Assembly: GCF_900185715.1 (NCBI RefSeq)
Contig: NZ_FYAS01000009.1
Span: 96,529 to 160,528, forward strand
Source of the DNA: Allobosea sp. CS1GBMeth4
GTDB taxonomy: Bacteria > Pseudomonadota > Alphaproteobacteria > Rhizobiales > Beijerinckiaceae
Direction of reading: 5' to 3'
Length of the DNA: 64,000 nucleotides
Shown here: one piece after another, positions 7,899 to 17,638 of the stretch
Numbering within the stretch: the first letter of the stretch is position 1
Layout of the letters: every line of letters starts with the position of its first letter
Notes under the pieces: model-generated
What the model saw: only the letters and a program-made list of their open reading frames with translations
What the model was told of the DNA's origin: nothing
The model's database searches: none
Position numbers and translations under genes: made by a program

Positions 7899-9422
7899 AT
7901 GACCCTGATCACCTTGCGCAATCTCGGCGTCACGCTGGGCGCGCCCCTGTTCGCCGACCTCTCGCTTTCCGTCGCGGCCGGCGACCGCCTCGGCCTCGTC
8001 GCCGCCAATGGCCGCGGCAAGTCGACCCTGCTGCGCTGTCTCACCGGCTCTCTGGAGCCCACGGCCGGCGAGATCACGCGCTCGCGCGGCCTGCGCATCG
8101 GCCATGTCGAGCAGGACGCGCCGCCGGACCTGCTCGACCAGCCCGTCGAGCAATTGCTGCTCGACATGTTGCCAGCCGATCGGCGCGACACAGAGCATTG
8201 GCGTGTCGCGGTTGCGCTCGATGCGCTGTCTGTTCCCGAAGAGCTGCGCAGCCGCCTGCTCGGGCAGTTGAGCGGCGGCTGGCAGAGGCTCGTCCTGCTC
8301 GCGCGCGCGGGCATCGCCGAGCCGGATCTGTTGTTGCTCGACGAGCCGACCAACCATCTCGATCTCGCGCGCATCGGCCTGCTGGAAAGCTGGCTCGCCG
8401 CCCTGCCGCGCGATATGGCGGTGATCCTGTCGAGCCATGATCGCGCCTTCCTCGACGCGACCACCAGCCGGACGTTGTTCCTGCGCCAGGAGCGCTCGCA
8501 GCTCTTCGCACTGCCCTATTCGCCGGCACGCGCGACGCTGGACGAGAACGACGCCGCGACGGCTCGCCAGCACGAACGCGATCTCAAGGTCGTCCAGCAG
8601 ATGCGACGGCAGGCGGCGAAGCTGAGCAATATCGGCGTCAACTCCGGCAGCGATCTCCTGCTGAGCAAGACGAAGCAGCTGAAGCGTCGGGCCGACGAAC
8701 TCGAAGCAGTGGCCCGGCCGGCCCATCGCGAGCGCTCCGCCGGGGCGATCAGACTTGCCAGCAGCGCGACGCATGTGCGGGCGCTGGTCGAGATCGACGA
8801 CGCCGCGGTCGAGACGCCGGACGGACGGCTGCTGTTCAGGAGCGGCAGGCGCTGGATCGGTCCCGGCGACCGCATCGTGCTGCTCGGCCTCAATGGCGCC
8901 GGCAAGTCGCGCTTCATCGCCATGCTCCATGCCGCCATTCGCGGCGAGGATCGGCCGGGCATCCGGGCGACGCCCTCGCTGGTGCTCGGCCATGCCAGCC
9001 AGAGCCTGGCCGAACTGCCCGATGCCGACACGCCGCATGGGCTGATCAGCCGGGCTTTCGATGTCGGCGACCAGCCTGCCCGCGGCCTGCTCGCCGGCGC
9101 CGGCATCGCCATCGAGCGCCAGGTCGAGCCGATCGGCGCGCTCTCGGGCGGGCAGCGGGCCCGGCTCGCCATGCTGGCGCTGCGTCTCGCCCGGCCGAAC
9201 TTCTACCTGCTGGACGAGCCGACCAACCATCTCGACATCGAGGGTCAGGAGGCATTGGAGGCCGAGCTCATCGCCGGCGAGACCAGCTGCCTGCTGGTCT
9301 CGCATGACCGTAGCTTCGTCCGGACCGTCGGCAACCGCTTTTGGCGGATCGACAAGCGGCGGCTGGTCGAGATCGACGGTCCCGAGGCCTTCTTTCGGGA
9401 GACGATGGAGGCGCAGGGCTGA
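7899..9422 (+). CDS. ABC-F family ATPase
   Basis: A 507-aa protein with two ABC ATPase domains and no membrane segments, the ABC-F architecture (translation factors and ribosome-protection proteins). The first P-loop is ANGRGKST (residues 36-43), with LSGGWQR and LLLLDEPTNHLD. The second reads GLNGAGKSR, then LSGGQRARLAM and YLLDEPTNHLD. The linker (QHERDLKVVQQMRRQAAK onward) is moderately long and basic. ABC-F proteins act at the ribosomal E site, and some give antibiotic resistance. A candidate leader peptide and hairpin precede it. Which ABC-F subfamily it belongs to cannot be judged by eye. Confidence 0.9.
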   Translation: MTLITLRNLGVTLGAPLFADLSLSVAAGDRLGLVAANGRGKSTLLRCLTGSLEPTAGEITRSRGLRIGHVEQDAPPDLLDQPVEQLLLDMLPADRRDTEHWRVAVALDALSVPEELRSRLLGQLSGGWQRLVLLARAGIAEPDLLLLDEPTNHLDLARIGLLESWLAALPRDMAVILSSHDRAFLDATTSRTLFLRQERSQLFALPYSPARATLDENDAATARQHERDLKVVQQMRRQAAKLSNIGVNSGSDLLLSKTKQLKRRADELEAVARPAHRERSAGAIRLASSATHVRALVEIDDAAVETPDGRLLFRSGRRWIGPGDRIVLLGLNGAGKSRFIAMLHAAIRGEDRPGIRATPSLVLGHASQSLAELPDADTPHGLISRAFDVGDQPARGLLAGAGIAIERQVEPIGALSGGQRARLAMLALRLARPNFYLLDEPTNHLDIEGQEALEAELIAGETSCLLVSHDRSFVRTVGNRFWRIDKRRLVEIDGPEAFFRETMEAQG

Positions 9423-9608
9423 TCACTCCGGTCATGATGGCCATGTGGCCGGTGCGCCCTGCGCCGGCCTCATGGCGCGCATTCGCCGCGGCGCGCCGGC
9501 TTGTGCATCGCGGCGGAGGCGCTATCTCTCGGGGCCGGCCGCCAGGGCCAGACAGCAACCCGTCCTGCTCGCCGCATGCCGCGCGGGCGCAACCCGACAA
9601 GAGCGCTG

Positions 9609-10583
9609 ATGTCGTTCGGCCCGCACGAGCCAGGAATGCCGTTGCGCAGGCGCAGCCGCTGGTGGTGGCTCGGCCCGCTGGCCTCTTCGGTGATCTTCAT
9701 CGCGTCGCTGGTGGTGCTCTACTACATCGTCCGCGAGATCGATCCCGGCGAGCTCGCCCGCGCCTTCGCCAATGCCAGCCGGCGCCAGCTCCTGCTCGCG
9801 CTCGGCTTCACCGCGCTGAGCTATCTGCTGCTCACCGGCTACGACGCCCTGGCGCTGCGCCGGCTCGGCCTCTCGATCCCGTACCGGACCACGGCGCTCG
9901 CCTCCTTCACCAGCTATTCCGTCGCCTTCACCCTGGGCTTCCCGATCGTGACCGGCGGGACCGTCCGCTACTGGGTCTATTCGGCCAAGGGCGTGCGCGC
10001 CTCGGAGGTCGCGAGCCTCACCGTCATCGCCGGCCTCACCTTCTGGCTCGGGCTCGGCATGATCCTGTGCGCCAGCCTGTTCTACGCCACGGAGTCGGTG
10101 GCGCAGCTGGCGCGCACCTCGCCGCTGGTGATCCAGGCGGCCGGGGCGGCGGTCGCGCTCGGCACGCTCGGATACCTCCTCTGGGTCGCCACCGGCGAAC
10201 GCACCTTGCGCGTCAGCGGCTGGAATCTGCCGCTGCCCGGCCTCGGCGTCACCCTGGCGCAGATGCTGCTGGGGGCCTGCGAGGTCTGCGCCGCGGCGGC
10301 GGTGCTCTACGTGCTGCTGCCGGGCGGCCACAACCTGCCCTATGAGAGCTTCCTGGCGGCCTATATCGTCGCCTGCCTGATCGGCATCGCCAGCCATGCC
10401 CCGGGCGGACTCGGCGTCTTCGAGGCGACCATGCTGATCGCGCTCAGCCGCCTGCCCTTCGAGCAGGTGCTCGGGGCGCTGCTGCTCTTCCGGATCATCT
10501 ACTACATCCTGCCCTTCATCCTCGCTCTGGTGCTGCTGGCCCTGAACGAGATGGTCCGGCGCATCCGGCGGCGCGATCTCTAG
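9609..10583 (+). CDS. UPF0104/LPG-synthase-type integral membrane protein
   Basis: A 324-aa integral membrane protein with about eight hydrophobic helices, matching the flippase-like domain of lysylphosphatidylglycerol synthases (UPF0104). Family signatures include FTSYSVAFTLGFPIVTGGTVRYW and the conserved ASHAPGGLGVFEATML. It lacks the soluble aminoacyltransferase half of MprF, so a transport or lipid-flip role is likelier than synthesis. I chose the ATG at 9609; ATGs at 9576 and 9636 are also in frame. It converges with ppk2. Confidence 0.82.
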   Translation: MSFGPHEPGMPLRRRSRWWWLGPLASSVIFIASLVVLYYIVREIDPGELARAFANASRRQLLLALGFTALSYLLLTGYDALALRRLGLSIPYRTTALASFTSYSVAFTLGFPIVTGGTVRYWVYSAKGVRASEVASLTVIAGLTFWLGLGMILCASLFYATESVAQLARTSPLVIQAAGAAVALGTLGYLLWVATGERTLRVSGWNLPLPGLGVTLAQMLLGACEVCAAAAVLYVLLPGGHNLPYESFLAAYIVACLIGIASHAPGGLGVFEATMLIALSRLPFEQVLGALLLFRIIYYILPFILALVLLALNEMVRRIRRRDL

Positions 10584-10591
10584 AGCCGGAT

Positions 10592-10618
10592 CCGATCAGA
10601 TCGAACCAATCTGATCGG
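10592..10618. terminator. bidirectional terminator-like palindrome between convergent genes
   Basis: CCGATCAGAT (10592-10601), a seven-base loop, then ATCTGATCGG (10609-10618): perfect 10-bp arms placed midway between two converging genes. It resembles palindromes that are repeated at gene ends in related genomes. Confidence 0.6.
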
Positions 10619-10644
10619 TGAAACGGTCTCTGGAGGCGGAGCGA

Positions 10645-11550
10645 TCAGCTCTCGCCGCCATTGCTGAGATACGCTTCCGCGGTCAGCACGATCCTGCGGT
10701 CGACCTCGCCGATCGCGTCCTCGTCCTTGTCCTTGTAGGGCACGGCGTGGAGCACATGGCGGATCGCGTTCAGCCGCGTGCGGAACTTGTCGTTGGCACG
10801 AACCACGGTCCAGGGAGCCCAGTCGGTCGAGCTCGTCTCCAGCATGCGCTCGAAGGCGGCGGAATAGTCGTCGAAGCGCGGCAGTGCCTCGAAATCGATC
10901 GGCGACAGCTTCCAGCGCTTGAGCGGATCGTGCCAGCGCGCGTGCAGGCGGCTCATCTGCATTTCGCGGCCGATGGTCAGGAAGAGCTTGACCAGCCTGA
11001 CGCCGTCGCGCGCGAGCATGCCTTCGAAGGCCGGCGCCTCGCGCAGGAACTCCTCCGACTGCGCGTGCGTGCAGAAGCCCATGACGCGCTCGACGCCGGC
11101 GCGATTGTACCAGGAGCGGTCGAAGAACACGATCTCGCCGGCGGTCGGCATCTCCGCGGCGTAGCGCTGGAAATACCATTGCCCCTTCTCCGTGTCGGAA
11201 GGCTTCGACAGGGCGACGATCCGCGCATAGCGCGGGTTGAGATGCTGGGTGAAGCGCGCGATCGCGCCGCCCTTGCCGGCGCCGTCCCGCCCTTCGAAGA
11301 CGATGACGATGCGCTCGCCATTGTCGCGCGCCCAGGCGAGCAGCTTCAGCAGCTCGATCTGCAGCGGCTCGAGCTCCTTCTCGTAGAGCTTGCGCTTGTA
11401 CTTGCGATTGTAGGGATAGCCGCCGCTGGCGAAGGCCTTCTCGTCGATGGATTTCGGCAAGGCCGCCGCCTCGATGTCGAAAGCGAGCTCGTGCCGGCCG
11501 GCCTCGCCGCGGTTGCCCGCCTTCGTGCCGTTGGGGGTCTTCTTGGCCAT
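10645..11550 (-). CDS. ppk2: polyphosphate kinase 2
   Basis: A 301-aa PPK2-family enzyme that transfers phosphate between polyphosphate and nucleoside phosphates. It has the family P-loop FEGRDGAGKGGAI near residue 85, the lid region and FFDRSWYNRAGVERVMGF. The single PPK2 domain and ~300-aa length fit the class that phosphorylates nucleoside diphosphates, but the class is not certain by eye. It starts at ATG 11550. It lies next to the phosphate regulon but on the opposite strand to phoR, so the phosphate link is contextual. Confidence 0.9.
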   Translation of the reverse strand: MAKKTPNGTKAGNRGEAGRHELAFDIEAAALPKSIDEKAFASGGYPYNRKYKRKLYEKELEPLQIELLKLLAWARDNGERIVIVFEGRDGAGKGGAIARFTQHLNPRYARIVALSKPSDTEKGQWYFQRYAAEMPTAGEIVFFDRSWYNRAGVERVMGFCTHAQSEEFLREAPAFEGMLARDGVRLVKLFLTIGREMQMSRLHARWHDPLKRWKLSPIDFEALPRFDDYSAAFERMLETSSTDWAPWTVVRANDKFRTRLNAIRHVLHAVPYKDKDEDAIGEVDRRIVLTAEAYLSNGGES

Positions 11551-11777
11551 TTGCCTTCGTCTCCTGCGCCGGCTCGGAAGGCTAGAGCATTTTCCGGCGC
11601 GATGGATACCGCCTCGCGCGGGGGCCCATGCGACGGGACAAGCAAGTCGCGGAGCTCCGCATCGCGGGACCGCGGCGGCGCGCCGCCGCGGCCGGAGCAG
11701 GAAGCAATTGCGCTGCCGCCTCGCTCCGGCCTAAGACGCCTCGCCGAAAGGCCACGCACCGGAAGGGCAGGAGCCGC

Positions 11778-12830
11778 ATGCACGCTTTGGTCGATCCCCG
11801 GGCACCGGTCACCGCGGCGCTGATCGAGGCCATCGGCGTCCCTGCCGTGCTGCTCGATCCCCAGGGCCTGATCCAGGCCCTGAGCCCGACCGCGCCCGTT
11901 CTGGTCGCGGCGCTCGCCACCGGCAAGCCGCTCGCTCTGGTGATGCGCGATCCCGACCTGATCGACGCGATCGAGCAGGTCTCGCGCCAGGGCGGCCGCC
12001 GCGCCGTCGAGCTGATCGAGCGCGTGCCGGTCGAGCGCACCTTCCGCATCCATATCGCGGCGCTCGCCGGCGGCGGCCCGCGCCGGTCGGTGCTTCTGAC
12101 CTTCGAGGATCTCAGCGAGCAGCGCCTGACCGAGCGCATGCGCGTCGATTTCGTCGCCAATGCCAGCCACGAGCTGCGCACGCCGCTGGCCTCCGTGCTC
12201 GGCTTCATCGAGACTCTGCAGGGCCCGGCGCGCAACGACGCCGCGGCACGCGACCGGTTCCTGACGATCATGCGCGAGCAGGGGCTGCGCATGGCCCGCC
12301 TCGTCGACGACCTGCTCTCCCTCTCGCGCATCGAATTGCGCGCCCATCTGGCGCCGGAGACGCCGGTCGATCTCTCCAGCATCGCGCGCGAGATCCTCGA
12401 TTCGCTCGTGCTGATGGCCCGCGAGCGCGAGGTCACGCTCAGGCTGCATACGCCGCCGCAGCCGGTCACCGTCGCCGGCGACCGTGACGAATTGCTCCGG
12501 CTGATGGAGAACCTGGTCGAGAACGCGATCAAATACGGCCAGCGCGGCGGCCAGGTGGATATCAGCGTCGGCACCGCCGGGGACGAGGCGAGCCTCAGCG
12601 TCCGCGACGACGGCCCGGGCATCGCGCCGGAGCATCTGCCGCGGCTGACCGAGCGCTTCTACCGCGTCGACACCGCCGCCAGCCGCGAGGCCGGCGGCAC
12701 CGGGCTCGGCCTCGCCATCGTCAAGCACATCGTGCTGCGCCATCGCGGCCGGCTGACCATCGAGAGCACGGTCGGCCAGGGCGCGACCTTCCGGGCGATC
12801 CTGCCGCGCCTGCCCCAGCCGGTCCATTGA
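11778..12830 (+). CDS. phoR: phosphate regulon sensor histidine kinase PhoR (no visible membrane segment)
   Basis: A 350-aa histidine kinase opening the pho-pst cluster; it phosphorylates PhoB under phosphate starvation. It has a PAS-like region at residues 10-110, an H-box FVANASHELRTPLASVLGF (His131), an N-box ENLVENAIKYG, and G-boxes DDGPGIAPEHL and GGTGLGLAIVKHI. An AGGAG site (11769-11773) supports the ATG at 11778. Upstream in-frame sequence is Arg-rich and non-coding in appearance. No hydrophobic helix is present, unlike the membrane-anchored PhoR of E. coli, so the kinase would have to reach PstSCAB-PhoU from the cytoplasm. Confidence 0.9.
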   Translation: MHALVDPRAPVTAALIEAIGVPAVLLDPQGLIQALSPTAPVLVAALATGKPLALVMRDPDLIDAIEQVSRQGGRRAVELIERVPVERTFRIHIAALAGGGPRRSVLLTFEDLSEQRLTERMRVDFVANASHELRTPLASVLGFIETLQGPARNDAAARDRFLTIMREQGLRMARLVDDLLSLSRIELRAHLAPETPVDLSSIAREILDSLVLMAREREVTLRLHTPPQPVTVAGDRDELLRLMENLVENAIKYGQRGGQVDISVGTAGDEASLSVRDDGPGIAPEHLPRLTERFYRVDTAASREAGGTGLGLAIVKHIVLRHRGRLTIESTVGQGATFRAILPRLPQPVH

Positions 12831-12866
12831 TCGTTTATGACGCGCGGCCGGGGGCTTCATGACTAT

Positions 12867-12884
12867 CTGTCATCCAGCTGTCAC
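12867..12884 (+). promoter_or_regulatory. Pho box (PhoB-binding site) of pstS
   Basis: CTGTCATCCAGCTGTCAC: two CTGTCA half-sites spaced 11 bases apart, matching the PhoB consensus of two such repeats with an AT-rich spacer. It sits 55 bases before pstS and about 11 bases before a TTCTAG that can serve as -10. PhoB is encoded at the end of the same cluster, so the locus is very probably autoactivated under phosphate limitation. Confidence 0.88.
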
Positions 12885-12938
12885 ATAGCCGGTGTTCTAG
12901 CAGGGCCGCTGCAGTTGCGACCCGCAAGAGGACATCCC

Positions 12939-13964
12939 ATGCGCAAACTTCTCATTCTCGCGGCCGCGTCGCTCGGTCTGTCCGGCATTGCCCAGGCAGC
13001 CGACATCACCGGCGCCGGCGCGACCTTCCCGTTCCCGATCTACTCCAAATGGGCCGAGGCCTATAAGAAGGAGACCGGCATCGGCCTCAACTACCAGTCG
13101 ATCGGCTCGGGCGGCGGCATCCGCCAGATCAAGGCGAAGACCGTCGCCTTCGGCGCCACCGACGCTCCGCTCAAGGGCGAGGACCTGACCAAGGACGGCC
13201 TGATCCAGTTCCCGACCGTGATGGGCGGCGTCGTCCCGGCCATCAACATCCCCGGCATCGAAGCCGGCAAGCTCAAGCTCTCGGGCGAGCTGATCGCCGA
13301 GATCTATCTCGGCAACGTCAAGAAGTGGAACGATCCCAAGATCGTCGCGCTGAACGGCGACCTCAAGCTGCCCGACGCCAACATCAACCCGGTCTACCGT
13401 TCGGACGGCTCGGGCACCACCTTCGTGTTCACCGACTATCTGTCGCGCGTCTCGGCCGACTGGAAGTCGAAGGTCGGCGCCAACACCTCGGTCCAGTGGG
13501 CGGTCGGCATCGGCGGCAAGGGCAATGAGGGCGTCTCGGCCTCGGTCAAGCAGGTCGCCAATTCGATCGGCTATGTCGAATACGCCTATGCCAAGCAGAA
13601 CAAGCTGGCCTATGCCCTGGTCAAGAACGCCGACGGCAATTTCCCGGCGCCGGACGACAAGGCCTTCCAGGCCGCGGCCGCCAACGCCAACTGGAACGAG
13701 GCTCCCGGCTTCGGCATCTCGCTGAACAACCAGAAGGGCGCCCAGGCCTGGCCGATCACCTCAGCCACCTTCCTGCTCGTGCACGCCAAGCCCGAGAAGC
13801 CGGAAGAGGTGCAGGCCGCGCTGAAGTTCGTGGACTGGGCCTACAAGAACGGCGACCAGCTCGCTCTCGACCTCGACTACGTGCCGCTGCCGGCCAACGT
13901 CAAGGACCAGGTCCGCAATGCCTGGAAGGGCGTGACCGATCCGTCGGGCAAGCCGATCTTCTGA
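12939..13964 (+). CDS. pstS: phosphate ABC transporter, periplasmic substrate-binding protein
   Basis: A 341-aa precursor of the high-affinity phosphate receptor. Signal peptide residues 1-20 end AQA before ADITGAGATFPFPIYSKWAE, the canonical mature start. Phosphate-contacting segments include GSGGGIRQI, the GATDAPL block and SDGSGTTFVFTDYLS. The start at 12939 is chosen because it begins the signal peptide and follows GAGGAC. It sits downstream of the Pho box and is followed by a 176-base spacer of palindromes before pstC. Confidence 0.97.
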   Translation: MRKLLILAAASLGLSGIAQAADITGAGATFPFPIYSKWAEAYKKETGIGLNYQSIGSGGGIRQIKAKTVAFGATDAPLKGEDLTKDGLIQFPTVMGGVVPAINIPGIEAGKLKLSGELIAEIYLGNVKKWNDPKIVALNGDLKLPDANINPVYRSDGSGTTFVFTDYLSRVSADWKSKVGANTSVQWAVGIGGKGNEGVSASVKQVANSIGYVEYAYAKQNKLAYALVKNADGNFPAPDDKAFQAAAANANWNEAPGFGISLNNQKGAQAWPITSATFLLVHAKPEKPEEVQAALKFVDWAYKNGDQLALDLDYVPLPANVKDQVRNAWKGVTDPSGKPIF

Positions 13965-13976
13965 TCGCTTGCCTTT

Positions 13977-14128
13977 CCTTCTCCTCTTGCGGGAGAAGGT
14001 GGTCCGAAGGGCCGGATGAGGGCCGCGCGACGATGGTCGGTCGCGGCCCTTAGCGAGCGAGAAGCCGGGGACGCGGCGCGCGGCCCCTCACCCCAACCCT
14101 CTCCCCGCTCGGGGGCGAGGGGTCTGCC
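13977..14128. repeat. palindromic intergenic element between pstS and pstC
   Basis: The pstS-pstC spacer is made of nested inverted repeats: CCTTCTCC/GGGAGAAGG at 13977-13999, GGGCCGCG/CGCGGCCC at 14020-14048, and CCCTCTCCCC against the G-rich strand at 14097-14122. Such elements inside pst operons often stabilise the pstS message so that much more PstS than channel protein is made. Composition is like the element at 57029-57167. Confidence 0.6.
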
Positions 14129-14140
14129 GGAGCCCCGTAG

Positions 14141-15109
14141 ATGACCGCAGCAACCGATATCGACCGCACGCTGACGGCCCCTGTCCGCAAGACCCCGATG
14201 GGGACCTTCGATCTCGTCTTCCGCAATGCCAGCCTCGTGGCGGCCCTGTTCGTGCTGGTGCTGCTCGCCGGCATCATGGTCTCGATGGTCGTCGGCGGCT
14301 GGCCGGCCTTCCGCGAGTTCGGCCTCGGCTTCCTCACCTCCAGCGTCTGGGACACCCAGAACGAGCAGTACGGCGCCTGGCCCGCCATCGTCGGCACCCT
14401 GTCGACCGCGCTGATCGCGCTCGTCGTCGGCGTGCCGCTCTCGCTCGGCATCGCCGTCTTCCTGACCCAGCTCGCCCCGCCCTGGTTCAAGCAGCCGGTC
14501 TCGACGGCGATCGAGCTGCTCGCCGCCGTGCCCTCGATCATCTACGGCATGTGGGGGCTGTTCGTCTTCGTGCCGCTGTTCGCCGCCTATGTGCAGATCC
14601 CGCTCTCGAACCTGGTCGAGGGCATGCCGGTCGTCGGCACCATCCTCTATTCGCGCTCGCCCTCGGGGCTCGGCATTCTCACCGCCGGGATCATCCTGGC
14701 CTTCATGATCATCCCGTTCATCGCCTCGATCACCCGCGACATGCTCGACCAGATCCCGTCGGTGCTGCGCGAGAGCGCCTACGGCATCGGCGCCACCACC
14801 TGGGAGGTCGTGCGCCATGTCCTGGTCCCCCAGGCCGGCGTCTCGATCATCGGTGCGGTCATGCTCGGCCTCGGCCGCGCGCTCGGCGAGACCATGGCGG
14901 TCACCTTCGTGGTGGGCAACGCCAACCGCCTGTCGTCCTCGGTGATGGACCCGGGCTCCACCATCGCCTCGCGCATCGCCAACGAATTCAACGAGGCCCT
15001 CGGCCTGCAGCTCAACGCGCTGATCGCGCTCGGCTGCATCCTGTTCTTCGTCACCTTCGTCGTCCTCGTGATCGCGCGCCTCCTGGTCGCGCGCGTCAAG
15101 CGCTACTGA
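14141..15109 (+). CDS. pstC: phosphate ABC transporter permease PstC
   Basis: A 322-aa inner-membrane channel subunit with about six helices. The binding-protein-dependent transport signature [22 protein letters not shown] (the EAA loop that docks PstB) lies near residue 210. The family features [16 protein letters not shown] and [11 protein letters not shown] are present. Together with PstA it forms the membrane pore. Twelve bases separate its stop from the pstA start. Confidence 0.96.
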   Translation: MTAATDIDRTLTAPVRKTPMGTFDLVFRNASLVAALFVLVLLAGIMVSMVVGGWPAFREFGLGFLTSSVWDTQNEQYGAWPAIVGTLSTALIALVVGVPLSLGIAVFLTQLAPPWFKQPVSTAIELLAAVPSIIYGMWGLFVFVPLFAAYVQIPLSNLVEGMPVVGTILYSRSPSGLGILTAGIILAFMIIPFIASITRDMLDQIPSVLRESAYGIGATTWEVVRHVLVPQAGVSIIGAVMLGLGRALGETMAVTFVVGNANRLSSSVMDPGSTIASRIANEFNEALGLQLNALIALGCILFFVTFVVLVIARLLVARVKRY

Positions 15110-15123
15110 GCGGAGCCTCGACA

Positions 15124-16014
15124 ATGACCATGGCGACACCCGCCAAGCCCACGGCCGCGCCGCATGTCGAATGGGGCCGCGTGCGCTCCTCGCGGCGCAT
15201 GGCCGACCGGCTGATGAAGATCATCGCGACGAGCTTCACCCTGATCGCCATCGTCGTGCTGTTCTGGATCCTCGGCATGCTGATCGTGAAGGGTCTCGGC
15301 GGGCTGTCCGCCGCCACCTTCACACAGGTCACGCCCGGGCCCGGCTCGGAGGGCGGCGGCCTCGCCAACGCCATCGTCGGCTCGATCGTGCTGACCTTCC
15401 TCGGGATCGCGGTGGCTACGCCGGTGGGCGTGCTCGCCGGCACCTATCTCGCCGAATACGGCAAGGCCTCCAAGCTCGCCGAGCTGATCCGCTTCATCAA
15501 CGACATCCTGCTCTCGGCGCCCTCGATCCTGATCGGCCTGTTCGTCTATGTCGTCATGGTCGAGCCGTTCCGCGGCTATTCCGGCTGGGCCGGCGGCGTC
15601 GCGCTCGGCATCATCGCGATCCCCGTGATCGTGCGCACCACCGAGGACATGCTGCGCCTCGTGCCCGGCTCGCTGCGCGAGGCCGGCGCCGCGCTCGGTG
15701 CCCCGCCCTCGGTCGTCATCACCTCGGTCACCTGGCGGGCGGCGAAATCCGGCATGGTCACGGGCATCCTGCTGGCGCTGGCGCGCATCGCCGGGGAGAC
15801 GGCGCCGCTGATCTTCACCGCGCTCAACAACAATTTCTGGTTCTCGCCGACCCTGGTCGGCGGCGTCTCGAACCTGCCGGTGACGATCTACCAGTTCGCC
15901 TCCGCCCCTTACGAGAACTGGCAGCAGCTCGCCTGGGCGGGATCGCTGATCATCACCGTCTCAATCCTCGTGCTGTCCATCATCGCCCGGCGCATCGTGC
16001 GCGGGGGCAAGTGA
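15124..16014 (+). CDS. pstA: phosphate ABC transporter permease PstA
   Basis: A 296-aa partner of PstC with about six helices. Its EAA loop [20 protein letters not shown] is followed by [13 protein letters not shown], and the VFAG-type region [12 protein letters not shown] is typical of PstA. ATG 15124 is the first in-frame start after pstC, preceded by GAGCCTCGAC (a weak ribosome site). The reading frame stays open far upstream through pstC, but that part is out of register with any family homology. Confidence 0.96.
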   Translation: MTMATPAKPTAAPHVEWGRVRSSRRMADRLMKIIATSFTLIAIVVLFWILGMLIVKGLGGLSAATFTQVTPGPGSEGGGLANAIVGSIVLTFLGIAVATPVGVLAGTYLAEYGKASKLAELIRFINDILLSAPSILIGLFVYVVMVEPFRGYSGWAGGVALGIIAIPVIVRTTEDMLRLVPGSLREAGAALGAPPSVVITSVTWRAAKSGMVTGILLALARIAGETAPLIFTALNNNFWFSPTLVGGVSNLPVTIYQFASAPYENWQQLAWAGSLIITVSILVLSIIARRIVRGGK

Positions 16015-16039
16015 TCAGTCGCGTCCGATCGGAAGGACC

Positions 16040-16846
16040 ATGCAGATGCTTTCGACCCTGGAACTGAGCCCGCAGACGCTGGACGCCGCTGCGCCCGTCC
16101 GCATTGCCGTGAAGAACCTCGACTTCTACTACGGCGAGCACAAGGCGCTGAAGAACATCAACCTCGACTTCCGCGACCGGCACGTCACCGCGCTGATCGG
16201 CCCCTCGGGGTGCGGCAAGTCGACCCTGCTGCGCATCTTCAACCGGATCTACTCGCTCTATCCCGAGCAGAAGGCCACCGGCGAGATCCTGCTCGACGGC
16301 CGCAACATCATCGGCAACGATGTCGACGTGAACGAATTGCGCTCGCGCGTCGGCATGGTCTTCCAGAAGCCGACCCCGTTCCCGATGTCGATCTACGACA
16401 ACGTCGCCTTCGGCATCCGCCTCTACGAGAAGCCGCCGAAATCGGAGCTCGACGACCGCGTCGAGGGCGCGCTGCGCCGCTCCGCGCTCTGGGACGAGGT
16501 CAAGGACAAGCTGAGGAGCTCGGGCATGGGCCTGTCGGGCGGCCAGCAGCAGCGCCTGTGCATCGCCCGCACCATCGCGCAGAAGCCTGAGGTCATCCTG
16601 TTCGACGAGCCGACCTCGGCGCTCGACCCGATCTCGACCGGCAAGATCGAGGACCTGCTCGAGCAGCTGAAGAGCGATTTCACCATCGTCATCGTCACCC
16701 ACAACATGCAGCAGGCGGCGCGGATCTCGCAGTACACCGCCTTCATGTATCTCGGCGAGGTGGTCGAGTTCGACGCCACCAACACCATCTTCATGAACCC
16801 GCACAAGAAGCAGACGCAGGACTACGTTACCGGCCGTTTCGGCTGA
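16040..16846 (+). CDS. pstB: phosphate ABC transporter ATP-binding protein PstB
   Basis: A 268-aa ATPase that powers PstSCA. It has P-loop [22 protein letters not shown] and [13 protein letters not shown], and the PstB-typical [20 protein letters not shown] and [18 protein letters not shown]. Both ATG 16040 and ATG 16046 are possible: GGAAGG at 16031-16036 spaces better with 16046. It follows pstA by 25 bases. Confidence 0.96.
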   Translation: MQMLSTLELSPQTLDAAAPVRIAVKNLDFYYGEHKALKNINLDFRDRHVTALIGPSGCGKSTLLRIFNRIYSLYPEQKATGEILLDGRNIIGNDVDVNELRSRVGMVFQKPTPFPMSIYDNVAFGIRLYEKPPKSELDDRVEGALRRSALWDEVKDKLRSSGMGLSGGQQQRLCIARTIAQKPEVILFDEPTSALDPISTGKIEDLLEQLKSDFTIVIVTHNMQQAARISQYTAFMYLGEVVEFDATNTIFMNPHKKQTQDYVTGRFG

Positions 16847-16886
16847 TGTCCTGAAACCGTCGGCCAGCCCCGAAGGATACGCCCCG

Positions 16887-17609
16887 ATGTCCGACCATAT
16901 CGTCCGCTCCTACGACGCCGATCTCGAGGGCCTGCGCCGCAGCCTCGCCGAGATGGGCGGCATGTCCGAGCGCATGCTCGGCGACTCCACCGTCGCCCTG
17001 GTGCGCCGCGACACCGCGCTCGCCCAGAAGATCATCACCGCCGACCAGCGCCTCGACAATCTCCAGCGCGAGGTCGAGGAGAAGGCGGTGCTGACCATCG
17101 CCCGGCGCCAGCCGCTCGCCAACGACCTGCGCGAGCTGATCTCGGCGATCCGCATCGCCGCCGACATCGAGCGCGTCGGCGATCTCGCCAAGAACATCGC
17201 CAAGCGCGCCGTTGCCATCTCCGGCCAGTTCTCGCCGCCGCATCGCGCCGTCGTCGGCCTCGAGCATATGAGCCGCCTGGTCCAGGCCCAGCTCAAGGAC
17301 GTGCTCGACGCCTATGCCGCCAGCAACGAGCAGAAGGCGATGGAGGTCTGGCGCCGCGATGACGAGATCGACGCGCTCTACACCTCGCTGTTCCGCGAGC
17401 TCCTGACCTACATGATGGAGGATCCGCGCAACATCACCTTCTGCACGCACCTCCTGTTCTGCGCCAAGAACGTCGAGCGCATCGGCGACCACACCACCAA
17501 CATCGCCGAGACCATCCACTACCTCGTCACCGGCCAGTCCATGGACGAGAGCCGGCCGAAGCTCGACACCACCAACATCCTCGTCGATCTGCCGGCGGCC
17601 AATGGCTGA
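16887..17609 (+). CDS. phoU: phosphate signalling complex protein PhoU
   Basis: A 240-aa helical protein made of two repeated PhoU three-helix bundles, with the metal-binding motifs DIERVGDLAKNIAK (first half) and NVERIGDHTTNIAE (second half). PhoU links the Pst transporter to PhoR and suppresses PhoB activation when phosphate is plentiful. It sits between pstB and phoB, the usual alphaproteobacterial order, with an AAGGA site ahead of ATG 16887. Confidence 0.97.
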   Translation: MSDHIVRSYDADLEGLRRSLAEMGGMSERMLGDSTVALVRRDTALAQKIITADQRLDNLQREVEEKAVLTIARRQPLANDLRELISAIRIAADIERVGDLAKNIAKRAVAISGQFSPPHRAVVGLEHMSRLVQAQLKDVLDAYAASNEQKAMEVWRRDDEIDALYTSLFRELLTYMMEDPRNITFCTHLLFCAKNVERIGDHTTNIAETIHYLVTGQSMDESRPKLDTTNILVDLPAANG

Positions 17610-17638
17610 GCGGGCAGAGGTTTGAACGGGCGCTGACC

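Noticed and set aside
7728..9305. 525-codon minus-strand frame
   Set aside because: Shadow of the ABC-F gene, which carries both ATPase motifs.
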